Shown here piece after piece: positions 1 through 9,429 of a stretch of 64,000 nt of DNA. The stretch's first letter is position 1, and each line of letters opens with the position of its first letter. The notes below the pieces were generated by a model. That model made no database searches and was not told where the DNA came from. It worked only from the letters and a program-made list of their open reading frames with translations. The DNA comes from Pseudoruegeria aquimaris (lineage in GTDB: Bacteria; Pseudomonadota; Alphaproteobacteria; Rhodobacterales; Rhodobacteraceae). A program made the translations under genes and the position numbers. The stretch is from positions 33,811 through 97,810 of the forward strand of contig NZ_FWFQ01000015.1 in the NCBI RefSeq assembly GCF_900172235.1, read 5' to 3'.

Positions 1-448
1 AGCGCAGGGAGCCGAGGAAGGGGTATTTCGAGTTCGACGCCCAGCCGCCCATGATCACGCCGTAGACCTCCAGCGAGGAGACGGCGAAGACGTAGAGGAT
101 CGCCACGTTGATGTCGGAGAGCACCCATGTGTCGTTGAAGGGGATCACCGCCCAGGCAATGATGGCCAGCACGAAGCTCGTCATCGGCGCGAGGAAGAAG
201 ACGGGCTTGTCCGCGCCGGCGGGCACGACGACTTCCTTCACCACGTATTTCAGCGCATCCGCCACCGATTGCAGCAGGCCGAAGGCGCCCACCACGTTGG
301 GGCCGCGGCGCATCTGCACCGCCGCCCAGATCTTGCGGTCTCCGTAGACGAGGAACAGCAGCGAGATCATCACGAAGCCGATCACCGCAAGGCATTGCGC
401 CACGATGGTCAGGGCGATCCCCGGTCCGGTCGAAAAGAAGTCAGCCAT
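1..448 (-). CDS. nuoH: NADH-quinone oxidoreductase subunit H, 3' part outside window
   Basis: Membrane subunit of complex I that, with NuoB and NuoD, forms the quinone-binding region where the peripheral arm meets the membrane arm. The reverse strand from the ATG at 448 reads [13 protein letters not shown], a long hydrophobic first helix, then [20 protein letters not shown], the conserved basic loop of NuoH/ND1, followed by [15 protein letters not shown]. About 149 N-terminal residues are present; the frame is open to the left edge, so the rest of the gene is missing. It starts 6 nt after the stop of the lipoprotein gene at 455-853 and is the last visible gene of the nuo operon. Confidence 0.95.
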   Translation of the reverse strand, partial: MADFFSTGPGIALTIVAQCLAVIGFVMISLLFLVYGDRKIWAAVQMRRGPNVVGAFGLLQSVADALKYVVKEVVVPAGADKPVFFLAPMTSFVLAIIAWAVIPFNDTWVLSDINVAILYVFAVSSLEVYGVIMGGWASNSKYPFLGSLR

Positions 449-454
449 TGTCCC

Positions 455-853
455 TCACACCGTCGGTATGCCGCTTGCGGCGCAGGATTCCACCTGGGCC
501 CGGGCATCGATTGTCTTCAATCCTTCGGGCAGCGCCGGCGAGATCGTGTAAACGGCATCTCCGTACCAGATCCCTCTTTGCTCTGCCACATTCGTGCGCA
601 CGTGGCGCGCGTATCCATAGCCGCGGATGACCGCGTATTGGGCCGCGGCGCAGCGCGCGTAGTCGAACACGTCCTCGTTGTCCCGCGCGCCCCGCATCTT
701 CACGCGGAAACTCACCAGGTCGCCGTCCAGCAGCCGGGTTTCGATCCCCTCGTAGACGGGCTCGAACGGCAGCTCGTCCCGGCTCACCGGCTCCGGCTCC
801 GCGCAGGCGGCCAGCAGCGGCAGCGCTGCGGTTATCGCGAACAAGCCCCGCAT
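455..853 (-). CDS. Hypothetical lipoprotein between nuoG and nuoH
   Basis: A 132-residue protein of no family I recognise. It opens with a short signal peptide ending in a lipobox (LLAAC, Cys at about residue 17), so the mature protein should be a lipoprotein on the periplasmic side of a membrane. The remainder is soluble, with two further Cys (in YARCAAAQY and VESCAAS) that could form a disulfide. The ATG lies 1 nt after the nuoG stop and the stop is 6 nt before the nuoH start, so it is co-transcribed and very probably translationally coupled with both. Position matches the unidentified reading frames known among Paracoccus nqo genes; role unknown. Confidence 0.8.
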   Translation of the reverse strand: MRGLFAITAALPLLAACAEPEPVSRDELPFEPVYEGIETRLLDGDLVSFRVKMRGARDNEDVFDYARCAAAQYAVIRGYGYARHVRTNVAEQRGIWYGDAVYTISPALPEGLKTIDARAQVESCAASGIPTV

Positions 854-854
854 T

Positions 855-2876
855 CTACTGCGCCGCCACCTTCGCGGCGCCGCGGTCCGCCGCCATCGCC
901 GCCAGTTCGCCCATCAGCGCAGAGGCGCGGGCGATCGGGTTGGTCAGGTAGAAGCTCTTCACCGCGTTGGTGAAGGCGCCGCTGCCCAAGGGGCCGCCGT
1001 TGACGCGCGCGCCCTCGTTCTCGATCACCTCGTCGATCCGCGCCAGGTGCGGCACCGCCTCGATCAGCGCGTTGCGCAGCTGCGCGAGGCTGTCGTAGGG
1101 CAGTTGTGCCGCACACTCGGCGGAGAGTGCGCGCAGGATGGCCCAGTTTTCCTTGGCCTCACCCGGCGCGAAGCCGGCGCGCAGCGCCAGTTGCGGGCGG
1201 CCTTCGGTGTTGACGAACAGCCCGTTTTCCTCGGTGTAGGCGGCGCCCGGCAGGATCACGTCGGCGCGGTGCGCGCCGCGGTCGCCGTGGCTGCCCTGGT
1301 AGATCACGAATGCACCGGGGGCGATGTCGATCTCGTCGGCGCCGAGGTTGTAGATCACGTCGGCGCCCTGCACGGCGGCCATGCCGTCGGCATTCACCGC
1401 GCCCACGTCCATCGCGCCCACCCGCGCGGCGGCGGTGTGCAGGATCAGAAGGCCGCTTTCGGTGTTGGCGGCGATCTCCTGCGCGGCGGCCAGAACGGCG
1501 GCGCCGTCTTCGCCCTGAAGCGCGCCCTGCCCCACGATCACCAGCGAGGCCTTGCTCTTGATCTCGTCATCGCCGCCCATGGCGACGACCTTCTCAAGCG
1601 CCGCGCGATCGGTGCCGGCGTGATGGTAGTCATACGTCAGATCGACGGGCTGCCCGACGAGCGCCACTTCGGCGCCCCGCGCCCAGGCGCGGCGGATGCG
1701 GGCATTGAGCACCGGCGCCTCGTCGCGCGGGTTGGTGCCGATCAGCAGGATGCGTTCGGCCGTGTCGATGTCTTCGATGGCGGCGGTGCCGACGTAGCCC
1801 GCCCGGTTGCCCGCCGGCAGCTTGGCGCCGTCGGTGCGGCATTCCACGACCCCGCCCTTGGCCTCGATCAGCCCTTTCAGAGCAAACGCAGCCTCCACCG
1901 GGGCCAGATCGCCCACGAGGCCCACGAGCTTTTGCGCGCCGTTGATGGCCTCGGCGGCCCTGGCGAGCGCCTCGCCCCATGTGGCGGGCTTCAGCTTGCC
2001 GTCCACGCGCACGTAGGGCCTGTCGAGCCGCTGGCGGCGCAGACCGTCCCAGACGAAGCGCGTCTTGTCGGAGATCCACTCCTCGTTCACGCCGTCATGG
2101 TTGCGCGGCAGGATGCGCTTCACTTCGCGGCCCTTGGTGTCCACGCGGATGTTGGAGCCGAGCGCGTCCATCACGTCGATGGTTTCGGTCTTGGTCAGCT
2201 CCCAGGGCCGCGCCGTGAAGGCATAGGGCTTGGAGGTGAGCGCGCCCACCGGGCAGAGATCGATGATGTTGCCCTGCAGGTTGCTGTCGAGCGTCTGGTT
2301 CAGGTAGCTCGTGATCTCGGCATCCTCGCCGCGGCCCGTCTGGCCCATCTGGGTGATGCCGGCCACCTCGGTGGTGAAGCGCACGCAGCGGGTGCAGGAG
2401 ATGCAGCGCGTCATGTGGGTTTCGACGAGCGGGCCGAGGTTCAGATCCTCCACCGCGCGCTTGGGTTCGCGGAAGCGGGAGAAATCGACGCCGTAGGCCA
2501 TGGCCTGATCCTGCAGATCGCATTCGCCGCCCTGGTCGCAGATCGGGCAGTCCAGCGGGTGGTTGATGAGCAGGAACTCCATCACCCCCTCGCGGGCCTT
2601 CTTCACCATCGGCGAATTGGTGCGCACCACAGGCGGCTGGCCTTCCGGCCCCGGGCGCAGATCGCGCACCTGCATGGCGCAGGAGGCCGCCGGCTTGGGC
2701 GGGCCGCCCACCACCTCCACGAGGCACATGCGGCAGTTGCCCGCGATGGAGAGCCGTTCGTGGTAGCAGAAACGGGGAATCTCGATCCCGACCTCTTCAC
2801 AGGCCTGGATCAGGGTCATCGCCGGATCGACCTCGATCTCACGATCGTCGATGATGATTTTGCGCAGATCGGTCAT
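855..2876 (-). CDS. nuoG: NADH-quinone oxidoreductase subunit G
   Basis: Large Fe-S subunit (673 aa) of the NADH dehydrogenase module of complex I, passing electrons from the NuoF/NuoE clusters toward NuoI and NuoB. Ligands are visible: a plant-type 2Fe-2S set (C37, C48, C51, C66), the His-Cys3 site [14 protein letters not shown] (H106, C110, C113, C119) and a 4Fe-4S set in CISCTRC (C158, C161, C164) with the fourth Cys in [10 protein letters not shown]. The C-terminal half is the molybdopterin-oxidoreductase-like domain without an obvious cofactor site. Length is that of the short mitochondrial/alphaproteobacterial form. The ATG overlaps the upstream DUF3291 stop (ATGA, 2873-2876). Confidence 0.97.
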   Translation of the reverse strand: MTDLRKIIIDDREIEVDPAMTLIQACEEVGIEIPRFCYHERLSIAGNCRMCLVEVVGGPPKPAASCAMQVRDLRPGPEGQPPVVRTNSPMVKKAREGVMEFLLINHPLDCPICDQGGECDLQDQAMAYGVDFSRFREPKRAVEDLNLGPLVETHMTRCISCTRCVRFTTEVAGITQMGQTGRGEDAEITSYLNQTLDSNLQGNIIDLCPVGALTSKPYAFTARPWELTKTETIDVMDALGSNIRVDTKGREVKRILPRNHDGVNEEWISDKTRFVWDGLRRQRLDRPYVRVDGKLKPATWGEALARAAEAINGAQKLVGLVGDLAPVEAAFALKGLIEAKGGVVECRTDGAKLPAGNRAGYVGTAAIEDIDTAERILLIGTNPRDEAPVLNARIRRAWARGAEVALVGQPVDLTYDYHHAGTDRAALEKVVAMGGDDEIKSKASLVIVGQGALQGEDGAAVLAAAQEIAANTESGLLILHTAAARVGAMDVGAVNADGMAAVQGADVIYNLGADEIDIAPGAFVIYQGSHGDRGAHRADVILPGAAYTEENGLFVNTEGRPQLALRAGFAPGEAKENWAILRALSAECAAQLPYDSLAQLRNALIEAVPHLARIDEVIENEGARVNGGPLGSGAFTNAVKSFYLTNPIARASALMGELAAMAADRGAAKVAAQ

Positions 2877-3358
2877 ACCGCCTCCGTCGTTGAGCCCCTG
2901 CGGCTCAGATACTTGAAATCATAGGCATTGTCGCTGGCGCCATTGGTCGCGAGCGCATCCAGCCGCGCCTTGCCCTCGGCCAGCGTGGGCCGGTGCCCGG
3001 CGGGGATCGGCCAGATCACGTAGGTCGGGCCTTCGCTCTCCTCGAACCACTCCGCGCGGCGGGCAAGGAACTGGCCGTGAACCGTCCGGTGGACGAAATG
3101 GACCAGATCCTGCGCCGTTTCCCAGACCGAAAGCGTCACCGCGATGCGGGGATCCTTCGCCATCACCTCGGCCGGGTCGTTCTCGGGCGCCGTCATGCCT
3201 GCGTCCGTCAAACGCCAGACGAAGCCCGCGGCGCGGTCCGCCACGCCGTTGACCCTGTCCAGCGCCTCGACGAAGGGCGCCACGACGGGATCGTCCATCC
3301 CGGCGCGCAGGCGGCCCCAGTTCATCTGGGCCACGTGATATGCGGCAGGCCCGCTCAC
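2873..3358 (-). CDS. DUF3291 domain protein inside the nuo operon
   Basis: A 161-residue soluble protein resembling DUF3291 (small alpha/beta-barrel proteins): it begins [13 protein letters not shown] and continues through [27 protein letters not shown] and a [14 protein letters not shown] segment. I chose the GTG at 3358 because it overlaps the upstream lipoprotein stop as GTGA and places the conserved [10 protein letters not shown] near the N terminus; longer versions would run into the upstream gene. The stop overlaps the nuoG ATG. No catalytic residues can be assigned; fold similarity to monooxygenase-like barrels is family knowledge, not evidence of activity. Co-translation with nuoF and nuoG suggests a role linked to complex I or mere co-transcription. 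Confidence 0.85.
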   Translation of the reverse strand: MSGPAAYHVAQMNWGRLRAGMDDPVVAPFVEALDRVNGVADRAAGFVWRLTDAGMTAPENDPAEVMAKDPRIAVTLSVWETAQDLVHFVHRTVHGQFLARRAEWFEESEGPTYVIWPIPAGHRPTLAEGKARLDALATNGASDNAYDFKYLSRRGSTTEAV

Positions 3359-3711
3359 CCGGTGCAGCTCCCGGCGAAGGTGATGGCGCCCTCGATGATC
3401 GAAAGCTGGCCCAGCGGCGTATCCGGGCCGACGCGCCAGTCGATGTCGGAGGAGCCGTAATACTTGATGCAATGGCGCACGGCCTCGTGGCGCGCGGCCT
3501 CCTTGGCCCCCTCGACCGAAGCCGCCGCCGGAGAGACCCGCACGGCGAACTCCCGCCGCGCCTTGCGCTCGGAGCTGAGCTTCGTCTTGAAGGCCACGCC
3601 GTCATAGGTCTGTTTCGGCGCGTTGCTGCAGGCCGACAACAGCGCGACCGCCGCCACCAGCGCAGCGCCGCAGATGGCCCCACGGCCCAGGTTCAGGAAC
3701 ACGCCCGCCAT
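3355..3711 (-). CDS. Hypothetical lipoprotein between nuoF and DUF3291
   Basis: A 118-residue protein with a signal peptide ending in a lipobox (ALLSAC), hence probably a periplasm-facing lipoprotein. The mature part has conserved-looking KTKLSSERKARREFAVRVSP and CIKYYGSSDIDW segments and two Cys (CIKYYG and the near-terminal GSCTG) that may pair. Start chosen at 3711 (MAGVFLNLGRG): it is 4 nt after the nuoF stop, gives a compact signal peptide, and avoids overlap with nuoF that an 8-codon longer version would need. It ends in a GTGA overlap with the DUF3291 gene. I do not recognise a family. Confidence 0.75.
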   Translation of the reverse strand: MAGVFLNLGRGAICGAALVAAVALLSACSNAPKQTYDGVAFKTKLSSERKARREFAVRVSPAAASVEGAKEAARHEAVRHCIKYYGSSDIDWRVGPDTPLGQLSIIEGAITFAGSCTG

Positions 3712-3715
3712 CGGC

Positions 3716-5011
3716 TCACTCCGCCGCAACGGCACTGAAGCGGCCGGTGCGCTTGTGCTTGATGCGGTCCTCGATCTCGTCGCGGAAATGGCGGATCAGA
3801 CCCTGGATCGGCCAGGCCGCCGCATCGCCGAGGGCGCAGATCGTGTGGCCCTCCACCTGCTTGGTCACGTCGAGCAGCATGTCGATCTCTTCCGGTTCGG
3901 CATCACCGCGCACGAGGCGGTCCATCACGCGCATCATCCAGCCGGTGCCTTCGCGGCAGGGCGTGCACTGGCCGCAGCTTTCGTGCTTGTAGAACTTGCT
4001 CAGCCGCCAGATCGCCTTGATCACGTCGGTGGACTGATCCATCACGATCACCGCCGCCGTGCCGAGGCCCGAGCGCTGCTCGCGCAGCCAGTCGAAATCC
4101 ATGATCGCGTCCGTCGCGATGTCCTTCGGCAGAAGCGGCACCGAGGAGCCGCCGGGGATCACCGCTTTCAGGTTGTCCCAGCCGCCGCGCACGCCGCCGC
4201 AATGGCGATCGAGCAGCTCGCGCAGCGGGATCGACATCGCCTCTTCCACCACGCAGGGGTTGTTGACGTGGCCGGAGATGGCGAAGAGCTTGGTGCCGGC
4301 GTTGTTGGGGCGCCCGAAGGAGGCGAACCAATCGGCCCCGCGGCGCAGGATCGTGGGGATCACGGCGATGGATTCGACGTTGTTCACCGTGGTCGGGCAA
4401 CCGTAGAGCCCCGCGCCCGCCGGGAACGGCGGTTTCATGCGCGGCATGCCCTTCTTGCCTTCGAGGCTTTCCAGCAGCGCGGTCTCCTCGCCGCAGATGT
4501 AGGCACCGGCGCCGTGGTGCAGATAGAGATCGAAATCCCAGCCCGAGCCGGCGGCGTTCTTGCCCAGAAGCCCGTCGTCGTAGGCTTCGTCGATGGCGCG
4601 CTGAAGGCACTCGCGCTCGCGGATGAATTCGCCGCGGATGTAGATGTAGCAGGCATGGGCCCCCATCGCGAAGGAGGCGATCAGCGCGCCTTCGATCAGC
4701 GTGTGCGGATCGTGGCGCATGATTTCGCGGTCCTTGCAGGTGCCGGGCTCGGATTCATCGGCGTTGATCACGAGGTAGGAGGGCCGGCCATCGCTTTCCT
4801 TCGGCATGAAGGACCACTTCAGCCCGGTGGGGAAACCCGCCCCGCCGCGCCCGCGCAGGCCCGAGGCCTTGGCCTCCTCGATGATCCAGTCGCGGCCTTT
4901 CTTGATCAGATCCGCCGTGCCGTCCCAATGCCCGCGCTTCTTGGCGCCGGCCAGCGTGCGTTCGTGCATGCCGTAGATATTGGTGAAGATCCGATCCTTG
5001 TCCGTCAGCAT
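3716..5011 (-). CDS. nuoF: NADH-quinone oxidoreductase subunit F (NADH- and FMN-binding)
   Basis: Entry point of complex I: binds NADH, transfers hydride to FMN and passes electrons to the N3 cluster. The 431-aa protein has the glycine-rich [10 protein letters not shown] nucleotide site (about 54-63), [14 protein letters not shown] lining the FMN pocket (about 83-96) and the 4Fe-4S set C346, C349, C352 in [12 protein letters not shown] plus C392 in HTICALG. Length and motifs are complete. It follows the DUF5337 gene by 4 nt and precedes a lipoprotein gene by 4 nt, inside the nuo operon. Confidence 0.98.
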   Translation of the reverse strand: MLTDKDRIFTNIYGMHERTLAGAKKRGHWDGTADLIKKGRDWIIEEAKASGLRGRGGAGFPTGLKWSFMPKESDGRPSYLVINADESEPGTCKDREIMRHDPHTLIEGALIASFAMGAHACYIYIRGEFIRERECLQRAIDEAYDDGLLGKNAAGSGWDFDLYLHHGAGAYICGEETALLESLEGKKGMPRMKPPFPAGAGLYGCPTTVNNVESIAVIPTILRRGADWFASFGRPNNAGTKLFAISGHVNNPCVVEEAMSIPLRELLDRHCGGVRGGWDNLKAVIPGGSSVPLLPKDIATDAIMDFDWLREQRSGLGTAAVIVMDQSTDVIKAIWRLSKFYKHESCGQCTPCREGTGWMMRVMDRLVRGDAEPEEIDMLLDVTKQVEGHTICALGDAAAWPIQGLIRHFRDEIEDRIKHKRTGRFSAVAAE

Positions 5012-5015
5012 CGTC

Positions 5016-5246
5016 TTATCCTTCGTTGTCCCGGCGCTTGCGCCAGATCTGATAGGTCACGACCAGCGCCCAGAAGAAGGCGGCCAGCGCGGCCAGGTCG
5101 AACAGGAACACGTAGCGCGCTTCGAGCCCCAGCCGCGGGCCGGCCCATTGGGCACCGAGCCACAGCAGCATCGTCGCCGCGATGACGATGCCCACGAGGC
5201 GCGACTGGCGCGCCAGCGCCTTGTCCTGTTCGCCCGGCTGGCTCAT
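5016..5246 (-). CDS. DUF5337-type two-helix membrane protein
   Basis: A 76-residue protein with two hydrophobic helices (about residues 18-36 and 48-68, ending [16 protein letters not shown]). The layout and the [18 protein letters not shown] segment fit DUF5337, a small family of Rhodobacterales nuo operons; that assignment is from memory of the family. Start chosen at MSQPGEQDK (5246) because it overlaps the stop of the upstream HhH protein as ATGA. A small bitopic inner-membrane protein beside complex I could be an assembly or accessory subunit, but nothing in the sequence shows this. Confidence 0.8.
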   Translation of the reverse strand: MSQPGEQDKALARQSRLVGIVIAATMLLWLGAQWAGPRLGLEARYVFLFDLAALAAFFWALVVTYQIWRKRRDNEG

Positions 5247-6034
5247 CCGGTGGTGCCCTTTCCTGTCAGTTCGCGGGCCTGTTCGACCCACCGTTGCCGC
5301 GTGATGCGGCCCTTGCGTTTGAGGGCGAGCGCCTCCGTCAGCGCCTCCACCCCGGCGTCATCGAGCGATGCGAGCTGCTCCAGCCGCGTGATGCCGGCGG
5401 CTTCCAGTCTCGAAACTAGCGCGGACGTGATGCCGTCGATCTTCAGAAGCTCGCTGCTGCCGTCGTCGCCGTCCGCCTGCGCGGGCGCTTCGGCGGCCGG
5501 CTTTTCGTAGCGCCAGCTGCCCTTTCGGGCGGCCAGTTCCTCTTCGCCGGACAGAAGCGTGCTGCCGCCGTTCGATGCAGGCGCTTGCGCGGCTTCCACT
5601 TTCGCGGATTCGACAGGCTCAGGCGCTCCCTGAACGGCGTCTTCCGGATCGGCGGCGACATCCCCGGCCACGTCCACCGCGGGCGCTTCGGCGGCCTCCT
5701 GAAGTGCGGGCTCGGGCACCTCCGGGGCGTCCGGCTCGATCTGGCTGCGCACGGCGTCCAGAACGGCGGCGTCCTCGGCCTCGGCCTGCGCCTCGGAGCG
5801 CGCGTCGGCCAAGGCGCTTTCGGCCGCTTCACCGGCCTCGCGCAGGGCATCGGCCGCAGCCGTTTCCCCGGCCGGGCCCGCGAAGAGGCGGCCCAGCACG
5901 AGGCCGGTCAGAAGGAAGACGACGAGCCCCGCGGCCACGCCCGCGACATCGCCCAGCAGCAGCCAGACCACGGCCCCGGCCACCAGCGCGATGGCCCAGT
6001 ATTTCAGCGGATTTCCCCGTGTTCTTTCCGTCAT
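5243..6034 (-). CDS. Two-helix membrane protein with C-terminal helix-hairpin-helix-like domain
   Basis: A 263-residue protein: two N-terminal transmembrane helices (about 11-48), a long acidic Ala/Glu/Pro-rich linker (about 60-190), and a C-terminal domain of about 65 residues (LLKIDGITSALVSRLEAAGI onward). That domain parallels the C-terminal extension of NuoE encoded just upstream, including the closing KGRITRQRWVEQAREL versus [16 protein letters not shown]. The GxG of the HhH turn present in NuoE (KGVGPK) is degenerate here (DGITSA). Both ends overlap their neighbours by ATGA. This could be a membrane partner or docking protein for NuoE; function unproven. Confidence 0.85.
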   Translation of the reverse strand: MTERTRGNPLKYWAIALVAGAVVWLLLGDVAGVAAGLVVFLLTGLVLGRLFAGPAGETAAADALREAGEAAESALADARSEAQAEAEDAAVLDAVRSQIEPDAPEVPEPALQEAAEAPAVDVAGDVAADPEDAVQGAPEPVESAKVEAAQAPASNGGSTLLSGEEELAARKGSWRYEKPAAEAPAQADGDDGSSELLKIDGITSALVSRLEAAGITRLEQLASLDDAGVEALTEALALKRKGRITRQRWVEQARELTGKGTTG

Positions 6035-6147
6035 GCCCCAGTTTCCCCGTCGATGGTTTCACACGTCCAGACAAAGCCATAGCACGGCTTGCACCCTCCG
6101 GTGCAAACCGGGGCGCCGTGGAAGCCCATCTGATGTGCCATTGCCAT
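6031..6147 (-). CDS. Small four-cysteine peptide inside the nuo operon
   Basis: A 38-codon reading frame between nuoE and the HhH membrane protein. It starts at the ATG at 6147, nine bases after an AGGGTGA Shine-Dalgarno sequence, and ends in an ATGA overlap with the next gene (6031-6034), the same coupling used by neighbouring genes. The peptide has four Cys in a C-x3-C-x2-C-x6-C arrangement (VCTGGCKPC, then WTC), typical of small metal- or disulfide-bearing proteins. No transmembrane helix and no signal peptide. Starts at 6141 or 6129 are also possible. I know no named family; the evidence is coupling, ribosome site and the Cys pattern. Confidence 0.65.
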   Translation of the reverse strand: MAMAHQMGFHGAPVCTGGCKPCYGFVWTCETIDGETGA

Positions 6148-6184
6148 GCGTGCGATCACCCTTCGTTGCGGAAACAGGCCCCCG

Positions 6185-7252
6185 TCAGGCGCCCTTGTCC
6201 TTGGCGTTTGCGAGATCCCGCGCCTGCGCGATCCAGCCATCCCGTTCGATGCGCCCCTTGAACTTCAGGCGCGCGTCCACCCACGCGATCTCCTCCGGCC
6301 CCCAGGCCGCGATCTGATCGAAATGGAAGATGCCCATCTCGTTGAGAAGCCCCTCAAGCTTGGGCCCCACCCCCTTGAGCAGCTTCAGATCATCCGGCCC
6401 GCCTTCGCGGGCGGCAGACAGCAGCTCGGGAGCCTGTTCGGGCGCTTCGCCGGCCGTCGCAGGGGCCGGTTCGGAAGCCGGTTCGGCGACCGCTTCGGCG
6501 ACTGGCGCTGCGGCTTTCTTCGGGCGGGCCGCCTTGGATTTGGAACCCAGCCACGGCGTGACCAGCGGCACCTCGGTGCCGTCGATACGTTTCACGGTAT
6601 CGCCGATCTCGGTGGCCAGCTGCACCGAGCCGTTGTAGGGCGCGCGCCCCTCGGCGTGCTCGGTCAGGCTGGTAAGCCCGGACAGCGGCTCGGCGGCGTA
6701 GCGCCCGTTCTGCGGGCCGGGCGTGGGCACCTTGCCGGCGCGGAATTCATCGATCATCTCGGCGAAACGCTCCGCCGTGAGATCCTCGTAATAGTCCTTG
6801 CCGATCTGCGCCATCGGTGCGTTGGTGCAGGCGCCGAGGCATTCGACCTCTTCCCAGCTCAGCTTGCCGTCCTCGGAGATCTGGTGCGGGTTGGGCGCGA
6901 TCTTTTCCTTGCAGACCGCGATCAGATCCTCCGCGCCGCAGATCATGCACGACGTGGTGCCGCACACCTGGATATGGGCGACTTCGCCCACCGGCTGCAG
7001 CTGGAACATGAAGTAGAAGGTGGCCACTTCCAGCGCGCGGATGTGCGCCATGCCCAGCATGTCGGCCACCGCTTCGATCGCCGGCTTGGTGAGCCAGCCC
7101 TCCTGCTCCTGCGCGCGCCACAGCAGCGGGATGATGGCGGAAGCCTGGCGGCCTTCCGGGTATTTCGTGATCTGGGCTTCGGCCCAGGCCTGGTTTTCCG
7201 GCGTGAAGGCGAAGCTTTCGGGTTGATCCGGGTGAAGACGGCGCAGCATCAC
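6185..7252 (-). CDS. nuoE: NADH-quinone oxidoreductase subunit E with HhH C-terminal extension
   Basis: The 24-kDa-type 2Fe-2S (N1a) subunit of complex I. Residues 1 to about 170 are the thioredoxin-like domain with cluster ligands C97 and C102 (CGTTSC) and C138 and C142 (CLGAC). At 355 aa it is far longer than the usual 160-240 aa: an Ala/Pro/Glu-rich linker (about 235-285) leads to a helix-hairpin-helix-like domain (about 288-352, [20 protein letters not shown]). A similar domain is on the membrane protein encoded just downstream. The start has a strong ribosome site (AAAGGGGG). A 76-nt gap containing a repeat separates it from nuoD. Confidence 0.95.
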   Translation of the reverse strand: MMLRRLHPDQPESFAFTPENQAWAEAQITKYPEGRQASAIIPLLWRAQEQEGWLTKPAIEAVADMLGMAHIRALEVATFYFMFQLQPVGEVAHIQVCGTTSCMICGAEDLIAVCKEKIAPNPHQISEDGKLSWEEVECLGACTNAPMAQIGKDYYEDLTAERFAEMIDEFRAGKVPTPGPQNGRYAAEPLSGLTSLTEHAEGRAPYNGSVQLATEIGDTVKRIDGTEVPLVTPWLGSKSKAARPKKAAAPVAEAVAEPASEPAPATAGEAPEQAPELLSAAREGGPDDLKLLKGVGPKLEGLLNEMGIFHFDQIAAWGPEEIAWVDARLKFKGRIERDGWIAQARDLANAKDKGA

Positions 7253-7284
7253 TTGCCCCCTTTGAGCCCGTGGCGGCGGCGGGA

Positions 7285-7311
7285 GCCTCCGGCGGGGATA
7301 TTTCTGGTCAG
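7285..7311 (+). repeat. Type A dispersed repeat, copy 1 (between nuoD and nuoE)
   Basis: Contains GCCTCCGGCGGGGATATTTC (7285-7304), identical over 20 nt to 33403-33422 in the opposite orientation. It fills the only sizeable gap in the proximal nuo operon, upstream of the nuoE ribosome-binding site. Origin and role unknown. Confidence 0.75.
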
Positions 7312-7328
7312 AAGATGAGAGAAAGCGG

Positions 7329-8543
7329 TCATCTGTCGATCTCTCCGAACACCACGTCCATCGTGCCGATGATGGCGGCCACGTCGGCCAGCTGGTGGCC
7401 GGTGGCCACGTGATCCATCGCCTGCAGGTGCAGGTAGCCCGGTGCGCGCAGCTTGGCGCGGTAGGGTTTGTTGGTGCCGTCGGCCACGAGGTAGACGCCG
7501 AATTCGCCCTTGGGCGCCTCTACGGCGGCATAGACCTCGCCGGCCGGGACGTGGAAGCCCTCGGTGTAGAGCTTGAAGTGGTGAATCAGCGCTTCCATCG
7601 AGGTTTTCATTTCGCCCCGCTTCGGCGGGGTGATCTTGCCGCGGGCAAGAATATCGCCCTGCCCTTCGGGCGCACGCAGCTTCTCGATCGCCTGCTTGAT
7701 GATCTTCAGGCTCTCGCGCATCTCCTGCATGCGGCAGAGGTAGCGATCGTAGCAATCGCCGTTCTTGCCGACGGGAATGTCGAACTCGAACTCGTTGTAG
7801 CACTCGTAGGGCTGGGCGCGCCGCAGATCCCACGGCAGGCCCGAACCGCGCACCATGACGCCGGAGAAGCCCCAGTTCTGGATGTCTTCCTCGGTGACCA
7901 CGCCGATGTCGGCGTTGCGCTGCTTGAAGATGCGGTTCTCGGTCAGAAGGCCGTCGATGTCGTCGAGCACACGGGGGAACTCATCTGCCCAGGCGTCGAT
8001 GTCGTCGAGCAGTTCGGGCGGCAGATCCTGATGGACACCGCCGGGGCGGAAATAGGCCGCGTGCAGCCGCGCGCCGCAGGCGCGTTCGTAGAAGACCATC
8101 AGCTTCTCGCGCTCCTCGAAGCCCCAGAGCGGCGGCGTGAGCGCGCCAACGTCCATCGCCTGCGTGGTGACGTTGAGCAGGTGGTTCAGGATGCGGCCGA
8201 TTTCGGAATAGAGCACCCGGATCAGCGAGGCGCGGCGCGGCACCTTGACGCCGGTGAGCTTCTCGATGGCGAGGCACCAGGCGTGTTCCTGGTTCATCGG
8301 CGCCACGTAGTCGAGCCGGTCGAAATAGGGCAGGTTCTGGAGGTAGGTGCGGCTTTCCATCAGCTTTTCGGTGCCACGATGCAGCAGGCCGATGTGGGGA
8401 TCGCAACGTTCGACGATCTCGCCGTCCAGCTCCAGCACCAGACGCAGCACGCCGTGGGCGGCCGGGTGCTGGGGCCCGAAGTTGATGTTGAAGTTGCGGA
8501 TCTTCTGTTCGCCGGTCAGGACGTCTTCGAAATTGCCATCCAT
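7329..8543 (-). CDS. nuoD: NADH-quinone oxidoreductase subunit D
   Basis: The 49-kDa subunit (404 aa) of complex I, related to the large subunit of NiFe hydrogenases; with NuoB it forms the quinone site. Characteristic stretches are [25 protein letters not shown] near the N terminus (split here only by family naming), [13 protein letters not shown], and the C-terminal FGEIDR. The hydrogenase metal-binding cysteines are absent, as expected. It begins 3 nt after the sulfotransferase stop. Confidence 0.97.
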   Translation of the reverse strand: MDGNFEDVLTGEQKIRNFNINFGPQHPAAHGVLRLVLELDGEIVERCDPHIGLLHRGTEKLMESRTYLQNLPYFDRLDYVAPMNQEHAWCLAIEKLTGVKVPRRASLIRVLYSEIGRILNHLLNVTTQAMDVGALTPPLWGFEEREKLMVFYERACGARLHAAYFRPGGVHQDLPPELLDDIDAWADEFPRVLDDIDGLLTENRIFKQRNADIGVVTEEDIQNWGFSGVMVRGSGLPWDLRRAQPYECYNEFEFDIPVGKNGDCYDRYLCRMQEMRESLKIIKQAIEKLRAPEGQGDILARGKITPPKRGEMKTSMEALIHHFKLYTEGFHVPAGEVYAAVEAPKGEFGVYLVADGTNKPYRAKLRAPGYLHLQAMDHVATGHQLADVAAIIGTMDVVFGEIDR

Positions 8544-8546
8544 GCC

Positions 8547-9425
8547 TCAAATCCTCGCGTAGTTTTCACGCCAGCGCGGCGGCAGTTCGCCGAACCGCGA
8601 CGCCACGGCTTCGTATTGCCCCCGAAGCGCCGAAAGCGCCCGGTGAGCCTGGTCTTCGTCCATCTCCAGGCGGCGCCCGGCATGGACCTTGCGGCCCAGA
8701 TCCGCCGGGTGATCGCCGATGCCGAGAAACCGGCAGATGCGCGCCACGGTCTCATGGCTGAACAGCTGCTCGAAGAACAGCACCAGCCGGCTCTCGCGCG
8801 GCACCGCCCGCTCCAGGCGATCCAGCGTGCCGGCGTAATCGGAGCGCATGATCACCTGCCGATCCTCGCCCGTGAGCGCCTTCTCCAGCAGCCTGCGCGC
8901 GGTCTGCGCCACCTCGGAATCCGCCTTCGCCTTGCGCCCGGCCACCATGCGGATGTTGGACCAGAGCCGATCCAGCGGATCGCGCAGGATGTAGATGAAG
9001 CGCGTGCGCGGCGCGAGCCCGGCCATCACGCGCAGTTCCTCTTCCGGGAGCAGCCCGTAGGCGGGCGTCACGTCCCCCACCACGCGGGCCGAACCGGCCA
9101 CGCCCGACAGGTAGGACAGGTAGGCCGCATGGCCATCGCGGGGCGCGGAAAGCAGGGAGATGGCCCCCTCCAGAACGGCGATCCGGCCGTCGAGGCTTGC
9201 CTGCTTGGCCGCGGGCGCGAAGGCGCGGCGCGCCTTCAGATCCGCCGCCTTGCGGGTGAACTGCTTGACCTGCCAGGCCTGCTTGCGCGGGTCGGCCGTG
9301 TCGAAATAGTGGAGCTCCTTCATCGCGGGCATCGCGCAGTCGGGATGGCTGTCGAGATAGCGGTAGAGCCAGCTCGTCCCCGCCTTCGTCGCACCGATCC
9401 CGAACATGAGCGTCTCCGGCGCCAT
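8547..9425 (-). CDS. Sulfotransferase-family protein inside the nuo operon
   Basis: A 292-residue PAPS-dependent sulfotransferase-like protein. The 5'-phosphosulfate loop FGIGATKAGTSWLYRYLDSH is at the N terminus, followed by KELHYF and, later, FIYILRDPLDRLWSNIRM, matching the 3'-phosphate-binding region (RDP..R..S). Start chosen at 9425 (MAPETLMFGIG) because it lies 4 nt downstream of the nuoC stop; longer forms overlap nuoC. It is followed by nuoD after 3 nt. This family has no known role in respiration; acceptor unknown. Spacing shows co-expression with complex I, either a lineage-specific insertion or an unrecognised link. Confidence 0.88.
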   Translation of the reverse strand: MAPETLMFGIGATKAGTSWLYRYLDSHPDCAMPAMKELHYFDTADPRKQAWQVKQFTRKAADLKARRAFAPAAKQASLDGRIAVLEGAISLLSAPRDGHAAYLSYLSGVAGSARVVGDVTPAYGLLPEEELRVMAGLAPRTRFIYILRDPLDRLWSNIRMVAGRKAKADSEVAQTARRLLEKALTGEDRQVIMRSDYAGTLDRLERAVPRESRLVLFFEQLFSHETVARICRFLGIGDHPADLGRKVHAGRRLEMDEDQAHRALSALRGQYEAVASRFGELPPRWRENYARI

Positions 9426-9429
9426 GATG

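Noticed and set aside
1047..2924. 625-codon plus-strand frame antisense to nuoG
   Set aside because: Shadow of nuoG codon bias; low-complexity Arg/His/Gly composition, no ribosome site, and nuoG is fully conserved on the other strand.
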